Assembly: GCF_003952385.1 (NCBI RefSeq)
Contig: NZ_CP034444.1
Location: forward strand, 1,798,001-1,862,000
DNA: 64,000 bases
Source of the DNA: Mesorhizobium sp. M1D.F.Ca.ET.043.01.1.1
GTDB taxonomy: Bacteria; Pseudomonadota; Alphaproteobacteria; Rhizobiales; Rhizobiaceae
Reading direction: 5' to 3'
The notes beneath the pieces were generated by a model. That model was not told where the DNA came from, searched no databases, and was given only the letters and a program-made list of their open reading frames with translations. The translations under genes and the position numbers were made by a program. Below, in pieces: positions 61,613 through 64,000 of the stretch (positions are counted from its first letter, which is position 1; every line of letters starts with the position of its first letter).

Positions 61613-64000
61613 GGCTGAGGTTCCTTTTGTGCTTCGGGGATGGAGAGGTCGGGAATGAGATCGGCGGCCCAGCCGACGTTGCGGGCGCGCAGCCAGGCGG
61701 CAAGGAAGCCATCGCGGCCGTGCTCGGCAACGATGCTGGCTATCAGGGTCTGGTCAGTCTTCGACGACGCGGCGCAGAACGCGAGCCCGACCTCGGACAA
61801 GCCAAGCTCGAAGAGGCGGTTGCCGCGCCGGGACTGGCAGTAGTAGTCACGCTTGGGCGTCGCGCGCGCCAGGATCTCTATCTGGCGATCGTTGAGGCCG
61901 AACCGGCGATAGATCGCCGTGATCTGCGGCTCGATCGCGCGTTCGTTCGGCAAGAGCAGACGGGTCGGACAGCTTTCGATGATGGCCGGCGCGATGCCCG
62001 AATTGTCGATGTCGGATAGCGACTGGGTGGCGAAGACCACACTGGCGTTCTTCTTGCGCAGCGTCTTCAGCCACTCGCGCAGTTGCGCGGCGAAACCTTC
62101 GTCGTCAAGGGCGAGCCAACCCTCGTCGATGATAAGCAATGTCGGCCGGCCATCGAGCCGGTCGCCGATGCGGTGGAAAAGGTAGGACAGGGTGGCGGGT
62201 GCTGCTCCGGTGCCAACCAGGCCCTCTATCTCAAACGCTTGCACGGCCGCCGCACCGAGGTGCTCGGCCTCGGAATCGAGCAAGCGACCATACGGGCCCC
62301 CTATGCAGTAGGAGCGCAGGGCCTGTTTCAGGTTGTTGGCCTGCAGCAACACGCTCAGGCCGGTGATGGTGCGCTCGCCGGCCGGCGCGGAGGCGAGCGA
62401 GCTCAGCGCCGTCCAGATATGTTCCTTGGCTTCCGGATTGATGGCAACGCCTTCGCGCCCGAGGATCGCGACGATCCAGTCGGCCGTCCAGGCGCGTTCG
62501 TAGGTATTGTCGATCCTCGCGAGGGGCTGCAGCGAGACGGAGGCTTCCATGCCCTCCGTAAGCCCGCCTCCGAGATCGTGCCAGTCGCCCCCCATGGCGA
62601 GCGTTGCGGCACGGATCGAGCCGCCGAAGTCGAAGGCGAAGACCTGCGCCCGCGCATAGCGACGGAACTGCAAGACCATGAGCGCCAGCAGCACGGATTT
62701 GCCCGCGCCGGTCGGGCCGACGACCAGGGTGTGGCCGACGTCGCCGACATGCAAGGACAACCGGAACGGGGTCGAGCCTTCGGTCTTGCCGTAAAGCAAG
62801 GGAGGACGACCGAAATGCTCGTCCCGTTCCGGCCCCGCCCACACGGCAGAGAGGGGGATCATGTGGGCGAGATTGAGCGTCGAGATGGGCGGCTGGCGGA
62901 CGTTGGCATAGGCATGTCCAGGCAGTGAACCGAGCCAGGCGTCGACGGCATTGACGGTTTCGACCATGGCCGTGAAGTCGCGACCTTGAATGACCTTCTC
63001 GACAAGGCGAAGTTTCTCATCGGCGAGGCGCGGATCGGCGTCCAAGACCGTGATGGTCGCAGTGACATAGGCCATGCCCGCGATCTCGGCGCCAAGCTCC
63101 TGCAAGGCCATGTCGGCGTCGACTGACTTGTTGGCGGCGTCGGTGTCGACCAGCACGGACGCCTCGTTGGTCATGACCTCCTTCAGGATCGCCGCAACCG
63201 ACTTGCGTTTTGCAAACCATTGCCGGCGGATCTTCGTCACGAGCTTTGTGGCATCGGTCTTGTCGAGCAGGATCGCGCGAGTCGACCAGCGATAGGGAAA
63301 GGCCAGCCGGTTCAAATCATCGAGCAAGCCTGGCGTCGTGGCGGCGGGAAAGCCGACAATGGTGAGCACGCGAAGATGCTGATCGCCGAGGCGAGGCTCG
63401 AGCCCTCCGGTCAGGGATTGGTCGGCAAGCAGCGCATCGAGATAGACCGGGGTCTCCGGGACGCGCACCCGATGATGCCTGGTCGATATGGTGGCGTGCA
63501 GATAGGTCAGTGTCTCGCCGTCGTCGAGCCACCGGCATTCCGGCATGAAGCCGTCGAGCAAAGCGAGCACGCGATCGGTACGGTCGATGAAGGCACGTAG
63601 GATCTCATGAGGATCGACGCCAGATTGTTCGCGTCCCTCGTAAAGCCATTTCTCGGCGCGCGCGGCTTCTTCCGGCGGCGACAGATGGAGGAATGTGAGG
63701 AAGTAGCTCGATTCGAAATGCACCCCCTCCTCCTCGAAGTCGGCTTTGCGCTCGGCGTCGACAAGGGCGGACGCAGCATCGGGAAACTGGCTGTCGGGAT
63801 AGGTCGCCGCCTCGCGCCGCTGCGCCTCGACGAAGATGCTCCAGCCGGACCCGAGGCGACGAAAGGCGTTGTTGATGCGCGCGGCCACAGCGACCAATTC
63901 AGCCGGGACGGCGGAATCCAGGTCCGGCCCGCGAAACATCGCGGTGCGCTGGAAGCTGCCGTCCTTGTTAAGCACCACGCCTGGCGCCGCTAGCGCTACC
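61609..64000 (-). CDS. trbE: Conjugal transfer ATPase TrbE (VirB4), N-terminus beyond the window
   Basis: At least 797 residues are visible; the frame is open at the window edge (VALAAPGVVLNKDGSFQRTA at the end of the window), so the first few residues are outside. The N-terminal CagE/TrbE domain has FRRLGSGWSIFVEAQRREAA. The C-terminal ATPase has Walker A GPTGAGKSVLL and Walker B LLIIDEGWLALDD, followed by KKNASVVFATQSLSD. It supplies energy for pilus assembly and DNA transfer. It is upstream of trbJ-K-L-F-G-I in the standard order; trbB, C and D should lie beyond the window. Confidence 0.95.
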   Translation of the reverse strand, partial: VALAAPGVVLNKDGSFQRTAMFRGPDLDSAVPAELVAVAARINNAFRRLGSGWSIFVEAQRREAATYPDSQFPDAASALVDAERKADFEEEGVHFESSYFLTFLHLSPPEEAARAEKWLYEGREQSGVDPHEILRAFIDRTDRVLALLDGFMPECRWLDDGETLTYLHATISTRHHRVRVPETPVYLDALLADQSLTGGLEPRLGDQHLRVLTIVGFPAATTPGLLDDLNRLAFPYRWSTRAILLDKTDATKLVTKIRRQWFAKRKSVAAILKEVMTNEASVLVDTDAANKSVDADMALQELGAEIAGMAYVTATITVLDADPRLADEKLRLVEKVIQGRDFTAMVETVNAVDAWLGSLPGHAYANVRQPPISTLNLAHMIPLSAVWAGPERDEHFGRPPLLYGKTEGSTPFRLSLHVGDVGHTLVVGPTGAGKSVLLALMVLQFRRYARAQVFAFDFGGSIRAATLAMGGDWHDLGGGLTEGMEASVSLQPLARIDNTYERAWTADWIVAILGREGVAINPEAKEHIWTALSSLASAPAGERTITGLSVLLQANNLKQALRSYCIGGPYGRLLDSEAEHLGAAAVQAFEIEGLVGTGAAPATLSYLFHRIGDRLDGRPTLLIIDEGWLALDDEGFAAQLREWLKTLRKKNASVVFATQSLSDIDNSGIAPAIIESCPTRLLLPNERAIEPQITAIYRRFGLNDRQIEILARATPKRDYYCQSRRGNRLFELGLSEVGLAFCAASSKTDQTLIASIVAEHGRDGFLAAWLRARNVGWAADLIPDLSIPEAQKEPQP

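Noticed and set aside
1..64000. CRISPR arrays, tRNA or rRNA genes, insertion sequences
   Set aside because: No regularly spaced direct repeats, tRNA arm patterns or transposase genes were found on reading. A tRNA scan and IS search would settle this.

Overview
The window looks like an accessory stretch of a Mesorhizobium-type alphaproteobacterium (order Hyphomicrobiales). The evidence is a DUF768 protein (a family I know mainly from Mesorhizobium), DUF3008, HWE-type sensor kinases, general-stress (EcfG-type) promoters written GGAAC-N16/17-CGTT, a rhizobial trb conjugation operon with DUF2274, and many solute-importer/catabolic operons with LysR and RpiR regulators. No tRNA, rRNA, CRISPR array, integrase, nod or nif gene was seen. 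The replicon is probably a genomic island, integrative conjugative element or large plasmid.

1-4.6 kb and 13-30 kb form a stress and DNA-repair zone: DUF3008, an HWE kinase, exonuclease III, an anchored thermonuclease, an RNase Z-like gene with one frameshift, a YfcE-like phosphodiesterase, a short LigD (ligase-polymerase) and a PolX/PHP protein. Perfect or near-perfect EcfG promoters precede several of them. Around them lie small Mesorhizobium-type proteins, hairpins, dispersed repeats and gene remnants (HWE kinase, CsbD, YVTN propeller, OLD-type ATPase). The 5' end of ligD is present twice, on either side of the RNase Z/YfcE pair.

5.7-13.1 kb is a compact catabolic module: class III aminotransferase, RpiR regulator, beta-keto acid cleavage enzyme (BKACE), polar amino-acid ABC importer, a C45/penicillin acyltransferase-like N-terminal-nucleophile enzyme and a second RpiR regulator. 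TGCAA/TTGCA palindromes lie in its two control regions. The enzymes fit import, deacylation, transamination and carbon-carbon cleavage of an N-acylated beta-amino acid.

15.8-19.2 kb holds a flavodoxin-like reductase and a divergent EamA exporter/LysR pair. 31-46.6 kb is a large minus-strand catabolic and uptake cluster: DHDPS-like lyase, ThDP enzyme, aldehyde dehydrogenase, RraA-like aldolase, atypical SDR, NodB-type deacetylase, divergent LysR with a perfect 9-bp inverted repeat, aspartate dehydrogenase, amidase, two paralogous sugar-type binding proteins around a RidA protein, permease and double ATPase. The substrate is unknown; amide and imine chemistry suggests a nitrogenous or cyclic-amide compound.

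46.7-48.4 kb carries an unrecognised protein with a DUF2325-like C-terminus followed by an ATGA-overlapping, truncated second gene: the remnant of an unknown operon. Next come scpB and a twice-frameshifted DUF1403 gene, then an XRE regulator, a CapA-like phosphoesterase, an opine/basic amino-acid type ABC importer that lacks its ATPase, and XRE and LysR regulators. 56-64 kb is the trbE-J-K-L-F-G-I operon plus DUF2274 of a conjugative type IV secretion system, running off the window at trbE.
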